A DNA stretch of 64,000 nucleotides from Aradus depressus (taxonomy: Eukaryota; Arthropoda; Insecta; Hemiptera; Aradidae), in assembly GCA_963662175.1 (NCBI GenBank), contig OY759219.1:26640908-26704907 (forward strand), read 5' to 3'. The notes beneath the pieces were generated by a model. The model worked only from the letters and a program-made list of their open reading frames with translations. It searched no databases and had not been told where the DNA came from. Position numbers and translations under genes: made by a program. Below, piece after piece: positions 20,591 through 31,789 of the stretch (positions are counted from its first letter, which is position 1; each line of letters begins with the position of its first letter).

Positions 20591-21007
20591 GCATTATTAA
20601 CAACACATCAACAATATCCAATTTGTCTGACCTCATCTCTGTTCTTAGTTTCAGAAAGAAGAGTACATAAAACAAAAAGAGAAGAGATTCCTTTTTTTAT
20701 TGGTTGTATAATAAAGTTTCTTATATCTTGATATAAGTATCTTGATAATGTATTCTGTAAAGTTGAGAGAGGTTTGTGTCTCTTGATATCCCCCAAGATA
20801 TCTTTTTGTAATAATGCCCGGTTGTTTACGACACGCAATCCTTAAGAATGCCTTATCTCTTTTTAAACATATAACTGCAGTTTCTTGTTATCTGAAATAC
20901 TATTTTTAAACACTATTGATATATATATTTTTTTTTTAATAAGGCAACAGTTGGAGAGCACTATTTATTTTTCAATCAGTAACAGAAAACAAGAAGTCGT
21001 CGATGAA

Positions 21008-21087
21008 TCAACGGAGAGTACTTCCCCGGAGAGTACTTCCCCGGAGAGAACTTCCCCGGAGAGTACTTCCCCGGAGTGTACTTCAAT
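21008..21087. repeat. 15-bp tandem repeat, five units
   Basis: GAGAGTACTTCCCCG units. The unit equals the ACTTCCCC end of family G, a copy of which begins directly downstream. Confidence 0.88.
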
Positions 21088-21094
21088 AGTTAAA

Positions 21095-21560
21095 TTATAC
21101 AAGGACTGCTGAATCCTGATACTAAATTTCGTGTCGATACATTCATTACATCGGCAGTTATTAGCGTTTTTGTATTAAGTATCCCTGTTATCCCCCCTTC
21201 TCTTTGGATCAATTTGGCTGAAAATTAATAGGTGTCGTCCTTAGAGAGTTCTCGGTTCACATATAAAATTTCGTGTTGATACATACATTCTATCATGAGT
21301 TATCATGTTCACTAACACATGACATTCCGTTGAACGCATCGAATTTTTGACCTATTAAATAACTTGCCCTATACTTCGTATAGCTGGAGAAGTAAAAAGT
21401 CAAAATATGCTGCAGAAAGATAAACCCTGATGGCCGATTTGGCTGAAAATTGATAGGTGTCGTCCTTATGGGGTTCTGGATATACATATAAAATTTCATG
21501 TCAATATATTCATTTTAATATGCAGTTACCTCGTTCATGGAAACATATACAGGAATTTTT
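21095..21560 (-). repeat. Family G copies
   Basis: Module CATTCATTACATCGGCAGTT, module GGTGTCGTCCTTA and head TATACTTCGTATAGCTGGAG are present to 21390, followed by a second partial module. Confidence 0.75.
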
Positions 21561-21588
21561 GGTAACATAAATTTGACTAAATAATTAT

Positions 21589-21846
21589 TATGACTCATTC
21601 CCGGGCTTTAACTGTGAGGTCATATCCCCTACTACCAGAGCGCTCTTTCGACTCTCTGGTGGACATGAGCACAAGTACTGTGTGTGTTTTATTCAACTAG
21701 GGCAGGGGTCTTTAACGAGTACCTGGCATCGTACAGACTCGGGACCATCGCTTAACGTCCCATCCGAAGGACGGCGTGCTTAAGTTTATTTTACCTCACA
21801 GATAAAATATGGCAAGCACTCATACCACTGAGCTATCGGCGCTCTC
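21589..21846 (-). mobile_element. SINE-A copy with internal deletions
   Basis: TGACTCATTCCCGGGCTTTA at the 3' end and GAGCTATCGGCGC at the head. The B-box region is deleted. Confidence 0.85.
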
Positions 21847-21989
21847 GCCTACCATTGATATAACCTTCTCAAACATATACTTGTTATTTCAACCATAGTA
21901 AGGAATATAACTAAAGTCCCCCTCCCCCATCTACAATTTTCCCCTCTTATATTACCGAATAACCCACAATTGTAGAGTGCAGAGGAGCA

Positions 21990-22230
21990 TGACGCCCCCT
22001 GAGACTGCATATTATGGAAGAGGTAGAAAGAGCTCGGCTGTGGCTGGAACTGCAGAGCTTGACCTTGACCTTGCCTGGTTTTTATGAGGGAGCCGAGCTG
22101 AGTGGAGTGGAGGGGAGAGAGGGGGACTTCAAGGACTGGGAAGTGAGGCATTGTGTCAGGAATCCGCGCCGCGCCGCGCCGCGCCGTGACCGTGTCCCGC
22201 CTCCCCCACCACAACCTCATCGCCTCTAAT
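21990..22230. other. Local GC-rich island with (GCGCC)n
   Basis: GC-rich sequence with CGCGCCGCGCCGCGCCGCGC near 22166 in an otherwise AT-rich area. Frames on both strands lack motifs. Could be an old exon, promoter-like island or unknown repeat. Confidence 0.25.
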
Positions 22231-22315
22231 CAGCCCTAATGTTCCTCCAACTTTTTACTTCTTACTCTTTTCCACTTCATTCATCTTCTGAACATCTTTC
22301 TAATTAAGAAAAAAA

Positions 22316-22365
22316 AAAAAGTTGTCGGTAAATCACCGGAAATGTACTTACCCAGAACAAATTTT
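22316..22365 (-). repeat. Family G tail fragment
   Basis: GTTGTCGGTAAATCACCGGA then TGTACTTACCCAGAAC. Confidence 0.65.
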
Positions 22366-22784
22366 GAAATATTTTATTATGCATATTTACAATCGGCACG
22401 TACAGACCATAAGATAATGGAACAATTTATGTACAATGATAAATGATAAAAGAGAAAAAAAAATATATAAAATAAATAAATAATAATAAAAAAAAAAAAA
22501 TAATAATAATAATAAAAATGTATTCGTGAAGCCATGGAGAATATAGAATAACTAATAATAAAATACTAGATAACTATGTATACAATGAGAAAATAATTAC
22601 GATAGTAATAAAAAAATATAATAATAATAAGAAGAAGAATACAAACAATTAAGTTTAAAAAATATACATATATACCATATCTATAATAAATACATAGGTA
22701 CATAAAAATATATATATATATTAAAATAATAAATAATAAGAATCCAAATAAAAATATTTTTTAAAAAATTAAATATAATTATAA
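22366..22784. repeat. AT-rich simple sequence and LINE 3' tail
   Basis: AAT/AAATA repeats. On the minus strand this lies 3' of the RTE-like remnant and may be its untranslated tail. Confidence 0.45.
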
Positions 22785-23120
22785 AATATAGCTGCCTCCC
22801 CTCGGCGCTACAGCTCCATTCGAGTCTTGGCCTCCTCCAGAGACTTCCCCCTGAGAAGGGAAGATTCTTGTCCAGTGCCAGCGTTCTCCAGTTTTGCAGC
22901 CGAAGGTTCCTTGCGTCCCCATCGACTGCGTCCATCCATCTCTTCCTGGGTCTTCCTCGTCCATTGTTTCCCTCCGGGATCACTACCATCAGTCTTCGTG
23001 GGGTTTCAGCCTCCTGCATCCTTTACACATGGCCTGCCCATCAAAGCCTCGCCAGTCTTATCACGTCTGTGACCCTCTTTTGTACGATACATGCAAAAAA
23101 AAACGTTTTAAATGTATAAC
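22785..23120 (-). pseudogene. RTE-like LINE, C-terminal remnant
   Basis: Minus-strand translation gives RLARLWWAGHV, then GRGRPRKRWMDAVDGDARNL and LQNWRTLALDKN, a signature of RTE/endonuclease-reverse-transcriptase C-termini in insects. One in-frame stop after GHV, and the last codons are frameshifted. Only the end of the protein is present. Confidence 0.75.
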
Positions 23121-23149
23121 TCGAAACCCATTTTTTTAAAAAATGTTTC

Positions 23150-23640
23150 TTAGATTTAACCTATCTTACCTTCAACTCTCCTTTCCTTCTTGGCCTGCCT
23201 CCACTGCTGGACAGTGATTGCCGAGGCGAAGAAGGCAGGGGGGATCACTCGAGCCCCGCGGTCTCCCCTGTCCCCATTAAGTTGGAGGGATGGGGATGAC
23301 AGAGAACCGGGGGCGTTTTGAGGGGTCTCGAGTTGAAGGACTTTCATGTTGATTTTATTCTATCTTTATTATTATTGTTTTATGTTTATGTTTATTATTA
23401 TTTAAATTGCATAGACCATTATTATTTTATTATGTATGTATATATTATACTCTTTTTTTTTTACCTATTATTTTGTACATAATCACTCTTTCGTTGTATA
23501 TATTATTAATTTTTTTTTTTTTTTTTATGTTCCTATTTAATGTTGTCATTCATCAAACTTATAGTTCATACTGATTGTAAATACTCAAAATATATAAAGA
23601 AATAATAATTTCAAAAAAAATATATATATATTTAACCAAA
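23150..23640 (+). mobile_element. LINE 3' untranslated region fragment
   Basis: CCTCCACTGCTGGACAGTG is shared with the Jockey 3' end at 40424-41103, and the segment ends in A/T-rich sequence. Confidence 0.5.
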
Positions 23641-24019
23641 AACAGTTAGATCAATCGAAAAATTGAACCTTGAAACAGTACAGGAAAAGGTTGTGCTACC
23701 GTTGAGTAACCTTCTGACTGAATTACCAATATATAATTAATTACCTGTTGAATGTACCTAATTGAAAATTAATAATTAATTAATTGAGTACTATTTTTAG
23801 TTGACTAAGAGCCTATTATTATTCTATGTATCAAATTGAGACTGATCTAGGAGTGGACACGTGGCGGTTGTTGGCTAAGAACAACGGGGCTTGCACAAGG
23901 GCGCTTGTGTCCTTTTGTGTGTCATATAGTTCATGGCACCGTCAACAAAGGTCTAGTCGATACCATGCATCATGCAATACATGATACCATTATTAGGCTG
24001 TTTTCTTTTTTCCTTTCTA

Positions 24020-24185
24020 CTTCCCCAACTATACAAGGTATAGAGGAAGTTGTGTAATCGCTCACAAGGTCGATGAGTTTTCACCAAAATTTCATGCTTT
24101 TTGAGCCCATGATTTTTTTAAAAAAAATGCCTATCTGTCAACTCCCGATGGAATAAATATCAACACGATATAACCAAAACCCTAT
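24020..24185 (+). repeat. Family G head
   Basis: CTTCCCCAACTATACAAGGT with stem partner TATAGAGGAAG, then GATGAGTTTTCACCAAAATT. Confidence 0.7.
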
Positions 24186-24199
24186 AGTTAGTTAGTTAT

Positions 24200-24366
24200 T
24201 GTGACTCATGTCCAGGCTTTAACTTCGAGTTTGTATCGCCTGATACTAGGGCGCTCTTTTGTCGCTCTGGTGGACATGAGCTCGACCCTGCTATGATTTT
24301 ATTCATCTAGGGTAGGATCTGTAAAGAATACCTGACATCGCACAGGCTCGGAACATCGCTTGCGTG
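24200..24366 (-). mobile_element. SINE-A copy, head missing
   Basis: 3' part only, from GTGACTCATGTCCAGGCTTT to ACAGGCTCGGAACATCGCTT. Confidence 0.75.
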
Positions 24367-24429
24367 TTTGTACACGATTTATGCGTTAAAATAATACGTT
24401 TGATTATTAATTTAATACGTTAATTTTTA

Positions 24430-25068
24430 TTCTGAGTTAGTGTTAAATAGTTTAAAATGCCAAAAACTTCAACGGAACGTGTTCGACAATGCCGTGCAAG
24501 ACAAAAGCAAATACAGCAACAAGAAAGTCAACATAAAGGTAATTTTTATTAATTACGCTCGATTTATATTTTTAAATTACTAAAATTATTAAAAATTTTG
24601 ATTTCTTATGGATTAAATTTTAATTATTGATTACAATTTTTCTATTTAAAAAATATATAAAAGTATATATATATAAATATAGTTTGGTTCAAACCAGCAA
24701 CTCGGAAGAACAAGAATTTTCTGCTCTTTATACCTTAGACAATGCTATAGATAGAGAACAACCGAATTATCTAAATCAAAAAAAAATTACTGACTTTTTT
24801 TAATACCTACATGTATATAATACATGTTTTTTATTTTAAGGATGTTTTGAAATAATGTTGATTTATAATAAATATAAATATGTTTGTTACCTCTGTAACT
24901 TGAATTTTTATTTATTTCACCTCTCTAACTCAAAATTAGTTAGAATGAATCTTAACCTCTACAAGTCGAATCAAAATCCGCCTAAGTCGAAATCCTTCAT
25001 AAGTCATAACTCTATAACTCGAATTTTTTGGCGTCTCCCTTGATGTTCGACTTATAGAGGTTCTTCTG
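24430..25068 (+). mobile_element. pogo/Tigger-like element remnant, right end intact
   Basis: The right end (minus strand CAGAAGAACCTCTATAAGTC) abuts TA at 25069-25070 and matches the fragment at 8927. The interior contains a frame ending in the motif QKKITDFF (stop at 24801-24803), which fits the PCNA-binding box QxxIxxFF at the C-terminus of pogo/Tigger transposases. The DDE catalytic domain is missing. Confidence 0.6.
24457..24803 (+). pseudogene. Short exon-like frame plus transposase C-terminus
   Basis: The frame MPKTSTERVRQCRARQKQ begins at 24457 and meets a splice-donor-like AAAG/GTAATT at 24540. A second frame (SNSEEQEFSALYTLDNAIDR ... QKKITDFF) ends at 24803. An AAAAG acceptor at about 24663 would keep phase, but its upstream tract is poor. 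The basic first exon resembles short basic N-termini of transposon ORFs. A small chimeric gene is possible; decay is more likely. Confidence 0.35.
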
Positions 25069-25079
25069 TATATATATGT

Positions 25080-25510
25080 TTATTTAATGGGCATGGTTAA
25101 TGAAGACAAAAGAATTTTCTCTTCATCCGTACGCTTATCTGGGTGATGCTTTTTTTCTTCTTTGGAATTCGAGTTGTATGTTTTACCACTTTTCGTTTTG
25201 ATTTTTGTTCTTTTTTTGAGATGTCAAAGTGACTCGTGTTGCAGTCAGTCGTCAGTGTCTTATTTAGAACAGGTATCATCCCCTTGCCTCTGTTTGGCTA
25301 TTCTTGTAAACCTCACACCCTCTGTCAGAAGGGCAAGAACCCACTAAGTTGGTATTATTTTTATATCTGGATCTCCTTCCCAACTATTTAGGGGTTACAA
25401 CTGTTTATTTTAGTTGTCATTAGGATCAATTTGTTCTAAATTCAAAAGGGGCACACGCCTTCGGGCTGTGTAATATAGGGACGGTGTAAGAAAATATATG
25501 TAATGTGGCC
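25080..25510. other. Unassigned stretch
   Basis: Overlapping short frames on both strands, no motifs. Confidence 0.3.
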
Positions 25511-25514
25511 TTTA

Positions 25515-25548
25515 TAGGACTTTCTTATACCTACCAATCTTTTACAGA

Positions 25549-25587
<39 letters not shown>

Positions 25588-25761
25588 AGAATGTGATATG
25601 TGAACGTAATTTGTTAGCGACAGCGATTTTTTTGTTCCTTTGAACAGGTCTCTTATTCTGAGAGTGAATTTCTTGTATCTAGTAATGCCAGTATGAAATG
25701 ATTTTGAGAAGGGGAGGAGGGATTGATCTGTAAAAGCGTGGTTGGTATTAAGAAAGTTCTG
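25515..25761. mobile_element. MITE-1 copy
   Basis: Ends GGACTTTCTTATACC and GGTATTAAGAAAGTTCTG, TA at the right. Contains a (CT)n run at 25552-25580. Confidence 0.7.
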
Positions 25762-25944
25762 TAATGTATATAAATAATATACAAGGTGTCCCAGCATGGA
25801 GGTAAAAAAACTTTGAGGTCTTAAAGGAAATTTAATTTTGAACAAAAAATTGCCTATAAACATAGGATAGATTCAGAACCTTTTCAGAAATATTCAACAT
25901 CTTCCAATTTTTGTATTTAGCACTATTTTTTTGCATAAAATCTC

Positions 25945-26670
25945 TTATTCCTCTTGAAATTTCATATGTAAATTCGAAGTCCTATATGGACGGCACCTAT
26001 CAATTTTCAGTGGAATCAGACGAAGGGGAGTATTGGATCAGAGGGGGGCTGTACTCAAAATTCCCAATAACTGCCGATGTAATGAATGTATCGACATGAA
26101 ATTTCATATGTAAATTCAAAGCACTATATGGACGACACCTATCAATTTTCAGCGGAATCAGACGAGGGGAGTTTTGGATCAGAAGGGAGCTGTACTCAAA
26201 ATTTCGAATAATTGACGATATAATGAATGTATCGACATGAAATTTCATATGTAAATTCAATGCGCTATGTGGACGACACCTATCAATTTTCAGTGCAATC
26301 AGACGAAGGGGAGTATTGGACCAGAGGGGAACTCAACTCAAAATTCCCAATAACTGCCGATGTAATGAATGTATCGACATGAAATTTCATATGTAAATTC
26401 AATGCCCTATATGGACGAACCCTATCAATTTTCAGTGGAATCAGACGGAGGGGAGTATTGGATCAGAGGGGAACTGTACTTAAAATTTCCAATAAGTGAC
26501 GATATAATGAAGGTATCGACATGAAATTTCATATGTAAATTCAAAGCACTATATGGACGACACCTATCAATTTTCAGTGGAATCAGACGGAGGGGAGTAT
26601 TGGATCAGAGGGGGGCTGTACTAAAAATTCCCAATAACTGCCGATATTATGAATGTATCGACATAAAAAA
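25945..26670 (+). repeat. Family G tandem modules, five to six units
   Basis: GAATGTATCGACATGAAATT recurs about every 125-150 bp with GGAGTATTGGATCAGAGGGG between. Neither end of the family is present, so this is a pure module array. Confidence 0.85.
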
Positions 26671-26955
26671 ACCTTATTTTCTTCCCTTCATCTCTCTCTT
26701 GTCTAGGAATCGGTACAACTCAAAATTATCACCTCAGAGCGTACAGGAACTATCTGAAGACCCTAGAAAAGGATTCCGTGGAGAGGGTGGATGTAACGTG
26801 ATGGATACAACAGGTGGGAGCGGCGCCAACGACCACATCGAGAAAGTAGTTAGGGAAAGCAGACTTGTGTAACCCTGTCTTACGGACATAACCTGTCAGC
26901 GTCACGTGGCCAGATATACACGGGGGAAAGAGACTAACTTTGATTTTACATCCTC
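26671..26955. other. Unassigned stretch with moderate GC
   Basis: The frame continuing from the repeat contains GGCNVMDTTGGSGANDHIEK but no recognised domain. Confidence 0.25.
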
Positions 26956-27560
26956 ACCTATATGAAGTATACAGGAAGTTATGTAATCTATCAGAAATTC
27001 GATGTTGAGTTTTCACCAAAATTTAATGTTTTCCGAACCCCTAATTTAAAAATAAAATCAATTAATTTTTCGCTCCTCCCTCCAAAACCAGTCTGCCGTT
27101 TGCGCCTAAATCATACCAAATTTTGTGTCGACAAATTCATTTGTAGTTATTAGGATTTTTGAATTGAGCCCCCACTCTGAACGTACCCCTGTTCCTTCCT
27201 GCCGATTCCGTTGAAAATTAATCAGTGTCGTCCTAATGGCCTTTTGAATTTACATATGAAATTTTGTATCGATACAATGGACAGTTTTTGAGTTGAGCCT
27301 CTCCCTAATCCTAATTGGTCGATTTGGCTGAAAATCAAGAGAGTTCTGGATTCACATAAAAAATTTTGTATTTATACATGCATTCTATTGGGAGTTATCT
27401 TGTTCACAGACAGACACACATTTTTTTTTTTCATACTTGTAATCAGGTCAGAAACATGAAATTCTCTTGATACTTTCGTATAGCTGGGTCGAAATTTGCT
27501 GCAGAAGGATAAACCCCGATGGCCGATTTGGCTGAAAGTCGGTAGATGTCATTATGTGGT
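26956..27560. repeat. Family G head followed by an inverted copy
   Basis: A plus-strand head (GAAGTTATGTAATCTATCAG) runs directly into a minus-strand copy starting near 27060 (TTAATTTTTCGCTCCTCCCT) and ending near 27490. Two copies are joined in opposite orientation. Confidence 0.65.
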
Positions 27561-27599
27561 TCTGGATATACATATAAAAATTCAATATATATTCATATT

Positions 27600-27987
27600 T
27601 AAACCAATACAGAAACAAATGTATCAATAAATATATTTCACACTATAATGCAATCTCCGATAAGATAACAAAATAATTAAGTATTGATGACGATGACGAT
27701 GAAAAAATCAATAAAATATTTATTTTCGTAACTAATAGTTTAAAATGTAGAAAAACAGTTTTATTATGATTTGCCCTCTCGTTTACTTTATACGTTTCAT
27801 TATAACACATTTCACAACAGTTGGTATTTTTTTTCTTTACTTCGGTCCATATGTATAATGTTGTATCTTCCAAAATTAATTTTTTGTTTAATTAAGTTTG
27901 ATATATTTTCTATTTTTAATTATAAGTTGTATTGATATATAAACTTTTATATATTATGTTATATATTATATAAAATATATTACATTT
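27600..27987. other. AT-rich unassigned stretch
   Basis: Only short low-complexity frames. Confidence 0.35.
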
Positions 27988-28001
27988 ATGTGTGAACTAG
28001 T

Positions 28002-28562
28002 TGGACAACTCATAACAGACTGAAACGCACAGACCTCAAAAGACGATTTGGACGACTGAAATCAATCATCGGACGACGATCGACATTATCGCTTGAAAAC
28101 AAACTTCACATTTAGAACACTATACTAAAACCCATCTGGACTTACGGCACCGAGATATGGGGATCAGCCAAAAAATCAAACATACAACGTCTTCAGTCAA
28201 TACGATCCATTATACTACGCCACATTGCCAATGCGCCATTTTACGTTTTCAACCTCACATTAGATAATGACCTCAACATCCCATTTGTACCTTCTGTTAT
28301 CAAGACACGATATCAAAATTTTCACGACAAACTCCATCATCACACCAATCCACTTATTCTTCAATTATCCACGAATACTCTCCCCACAAATCCGCCACGA
28401 CGTCTCAAGCGGGAATGGCAGAGGGACCTGCTCCAGGACTAGCCTGGACTCCTCTTCGTTCACGTACCTCAGCAGTACAGCGACACACTTGCCACCGCAC
28501 ATCATCACAATCACTAGTGACAATTGTTGTCATTGTGAATATGTAAATAAATAAATAAAAAA
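28002..28562 (+). mobile_element. Jockey-clade LINE 3' end with 14-bp TSD
   Basis: ATGTGTGAACTAGT flanks the insertion (27988-28001 and 28563-28576). The body encodes a RT C-terminus (YGTEIWGSAKKSNIQRLQS, IANAPFYVFN, then PPRRLKREWQRDLLQD and stop) and ends in AAATAAATAAATAAAAAA. There is one early in-frame stop. Strongly 5'-truncated. Confidence 0.9.
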
Positions 28563-28728
28563 ATGTGTGAACTAGTAAGGTCAACCCTTGCTATGAGATA
28601 TGTTTCTCTATAAACAATAAAGTTTCATTTTCTTTATTAATCTGTAGTTATTGTGTTCATAGAGACACAGACAGGAATTTTTGGCAACAAAAATTTTAAA
28701 ATTTGACTAGTTAGTTATTATGACTCAT

Positions 28729-28925
28729 GCCCGGACTTTAGTACGAGGCAATATCGCCAACATGGACACGAGCCCGACACTACTGTGGGCCCGAGGTTTA
28801 TTTACCTATGGTAGTGTTCTTTAAGAAGTACCTTACATCGCATAGGCTCGGGACTATCGCTTAACGTCCCATCCGAAGGACGGTGTGATCAAGGTTTTTT
28901 AACCTCCCGAACTGTAAATAAATTG
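28729..28925 (-). mobile_element. SINE-A copy, head missing
   Basis: GACTCATGCCCGGACTTTAG through CGTCCCATCCGAAGGACGG. Truncated before the tRNA-like part. Confidence 0.8.
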
Positions 28926-29051
28926 TGTTAATTTATAAGTATTTCTTTATATTTCTGCCTTGGACATTTCGGGAACTTCCAGACAACGAATGGAGCCTTC
29001 GTTATCTATGAAATTCTTAAAGAAATTGGTACAGACTCGTTGAATGTGTGA

Positions 29052-29398
29052 GGTTAGGTTAGGTTTTATGACTCATGCCCGGGCTTTAACTACGAGGTCA
29101 TATCGCCTACTACCAGAGCGCTCTTTCGTCACTCTGGTGGACATGAGCCTGACTCTACTGTGGGAGTTCTAAATTTTGCCTACCCTAAATTTTTTATTCA
29201 TCTAGGGTAGGGGTCTTTAACGAGTACCTGACATCGTACAGGCTCGGGACCATCGCTTAACGTCCCATCCGAAGGACGGCGTGCTTAAGTTTATTCTACC
29301 TCCCAGATAAAATAAACTAAGGGCCTCGGTCGGGTTTCGAACCCACGTTCTTTAGCTCAGAAGTCAAGCACGCATTCCACTGAGCTACCGGCGCCCTC
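29052..29398 (-). mobile_element. SINE-A, full-length reference copy with 12-bp TSD
   Basis: 347 bp flanked by perfect TTGAATGTGTGA (29040-29051 and 29399-29410). From the right: tRNA-like head with A box (TAGCTCAGTGG on the minus strand) and B box (GGGTTCGAAACCC), a ~200-bp body, and a 3' tail of CCTAA units. Pol III would transcribe from the internal boxes; movement depends on a LINE. The terminal pentamer equals the insect telomere unit. No poly(A). Confidence 0.95.
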
Positions 29399-29410
29399 TT
29401 GAATGTGTGA

Positions 29411-29770
29411 TCTGTTCTAAGTTTCCAACAGTATTCTTGCCATCATGCAGAAGCTATTGTTGGTGGCAGGTTCCCGCAATGTGTCCTTGAAGATGTTTGT
29501 GTGTTGTGTTGTGTTCAGGCTCCCCCATATCTGATGTCTGAGTGTTCCTTCTTTCCGACAGAGTGCACCACCTCCCACCAATTGCCAAGCTCTTCCATAG
29601 TGAAACTTTGGCTGCCAAAAAGGAGTGGGGTTGAAATCGCATACGCGGTGAAAAATAAATTGTCTTATTCGTCTTCATTCTAGTTTATAAGAAACCTCCA
29701 TAAGCTTGTGTGTAGTCTGACGTTAAGAAAAGTAGTATCGATGAATGACCGGCTATATAGGTACGTCCCC
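29411..29770. other. Unassigned stretch
   Basis: Moderate GC; 60- and 74-codon frames without motifs on opposite strands. Confidence 0.3.
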
Positions 29771-29861
29771 AGCACGAACGGAAGCACACACAGACAGAAA
29801 TTTTACTTACCCACCTATACGCAGTATAAGGAAAGTTCCTCCTGATTCTAAAAATTAAAAA

Positions 29862-30110
29862 AAAAACATTAAGGCATAGTCAAGGTTCACGCCGTAGATT
29901 TTCCGTGAAAACGTCGGGATAAAATCATTTTTCATTTTCTTTTCGATGCTGCCGTAGCTCTTGCATTTGCTCGGCACTAGACTTTTTAGGTTTTTTAAAT
30001 TCCTTTTGATGAGAGCTTTCCTCTGATTTGCGTTTTCTATAATTCCGCGCATTCTTACGATTCATATGAGACGACATATATTTTGGCTAATATTTTTATT
30101 GTTTCACTTT
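29862..30110 (-). pseudogene. Dispersed short ORF family, copy 1
   Basis: The minus strand encodes a basic peptide MSSHMNRKNARNYRKRKS followed by KSSAEQMQELRQHRKENEK and a stop. The frame covers about 50 codons and is shared with 37530-37785, where it is frameshifted. The R-x2-R-x-R-K pattern resembles short basic ends of transposon proteins. Function unknown. Confidence 0.4.
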
Positions 30111-31059
<949 letters not shown>

Positions 31060-31062
31060 AAA

Positions 31063-31402
31063 GGTTAGGTTAGGTTTTATGACTCATGCCCGGGCTTTAA
31101 CTACGAGGTCATATTGCCTACTACCAGAGCGCTCTTTTGTCACTCTGGACATGAGCCCGACTCTACCGTGGGAGTCCTAAATTTTGCCTACCCTAAATTT
31201 TTATTCACCTAGGGCAGGGGTCTTTAACGAGTACCTGACATCGTACAGGCTCGGGGCCATCGCTTAACGTCCCATCCGAAGGACGGCGTGCTTAAGTTTA
31301 TAAAATAAACTAAACATAATAATTAATAAACGTCGGGTTTCGAACCCTCGTTCTTGGGATCAGAAGACAAGCACGCATACAACTGAGCTAACGGCGCCCT
31401 CT
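31063..31402 (-). mobile_element. SINE-A copy
   Basis: Starts with GGTTAGGTTAGGTTTTATGA (telomere-like tail) and ends at the head AGCTAACGGCGCCCTC. Short internal deletion. Confidence 0.9.
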
Positions 31403-31574
31403 GTAAGATAGACCTCATGCATTTAATATGGGCTCAAGCGATTATCCTGTTCGTTTTTGGGAGCGATAAAGGTAGTGTCAAGTTTTGCTCCTATCTCAAA
31501 ATTGAAGAAATTTTTTTAATAAACATTTTTGGTAAGTAAAGAAAAAAAAGGTTTTTCTTATCCACGACATAACG

Positions 31575-31735
31575 ACATAAGTCGTGGCTGAAGATGGTTG
31601 CAATACCGAAAGTACCTACTCCCATATTATATATATTTGTGGAATAGACAATATTTTATTTTTAAAACATACTTTTTTTTTTTGACTTTTTATTAAGTGT
31701 TTCACAATATCTCTGCAAAAAAAAAAAAAAAAAAA
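31575..31735. mobile_element. Family P arm with hammerhead-like core, diverged
   Basis: GTCGTGGCTGAAGATGG and TACCGAAAGTAC are preserved on the plus strand, but 4 extra bases break stem III. The end TGCAGAGATATTGTGAAAC (minus) is shared with 33725-33785 and 46535-46580. Confidence 0.65.
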
Positions 31736-31789
31736 ATGTTATGTATCGAAAAGGTAATTAATTAATTCGTTCTGGGGAAGTACATAGCA

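Larger units (their letters stand above)
31060..31746. mobile_element. 687-bp composite insertion flanked by a 15-bp direct repeat
   Basis: CGAAAAGGTAATTAA occurs at 31045-31059 and 31747-31761. Between them lie a SINE-A copy (minus) and a family P arm, and near the right end an A run. Either one event carried both, or one element inserted into another. Confidence 0.75.

Noticed and set aside
22014..22229. 71-codon frame in the GC island
   Set aside because: Low-complexity Arg/Pro-rich end and no motif; GC-rich sequence yields open frames by chance.
24457..24803. Confident host gene
   Set aside because: The proposed intron lacks a good acceptor and the second frame belongs to a transposon; kept only as a low-confidence remnant and a finding.
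25911..26260. Frames with a recurring NNCRCNECIDTKF-like peptide
   Set aside because: They are translations of the ~126-bp family G modules; reading frame is not maintained among copies.
28267..28554. 95-codon plus frame
   Set aside because: Shifted reading of the Jockey LINE 3' end; the correct frame gives the RT C-terminus.
29330..29398. tRNA genes, because A and B boxes are present in many places
   Set aside because: All such sites are heads of SINE-A or SINE-B; the acceptor stem does not close and each is followed by the SINE body.
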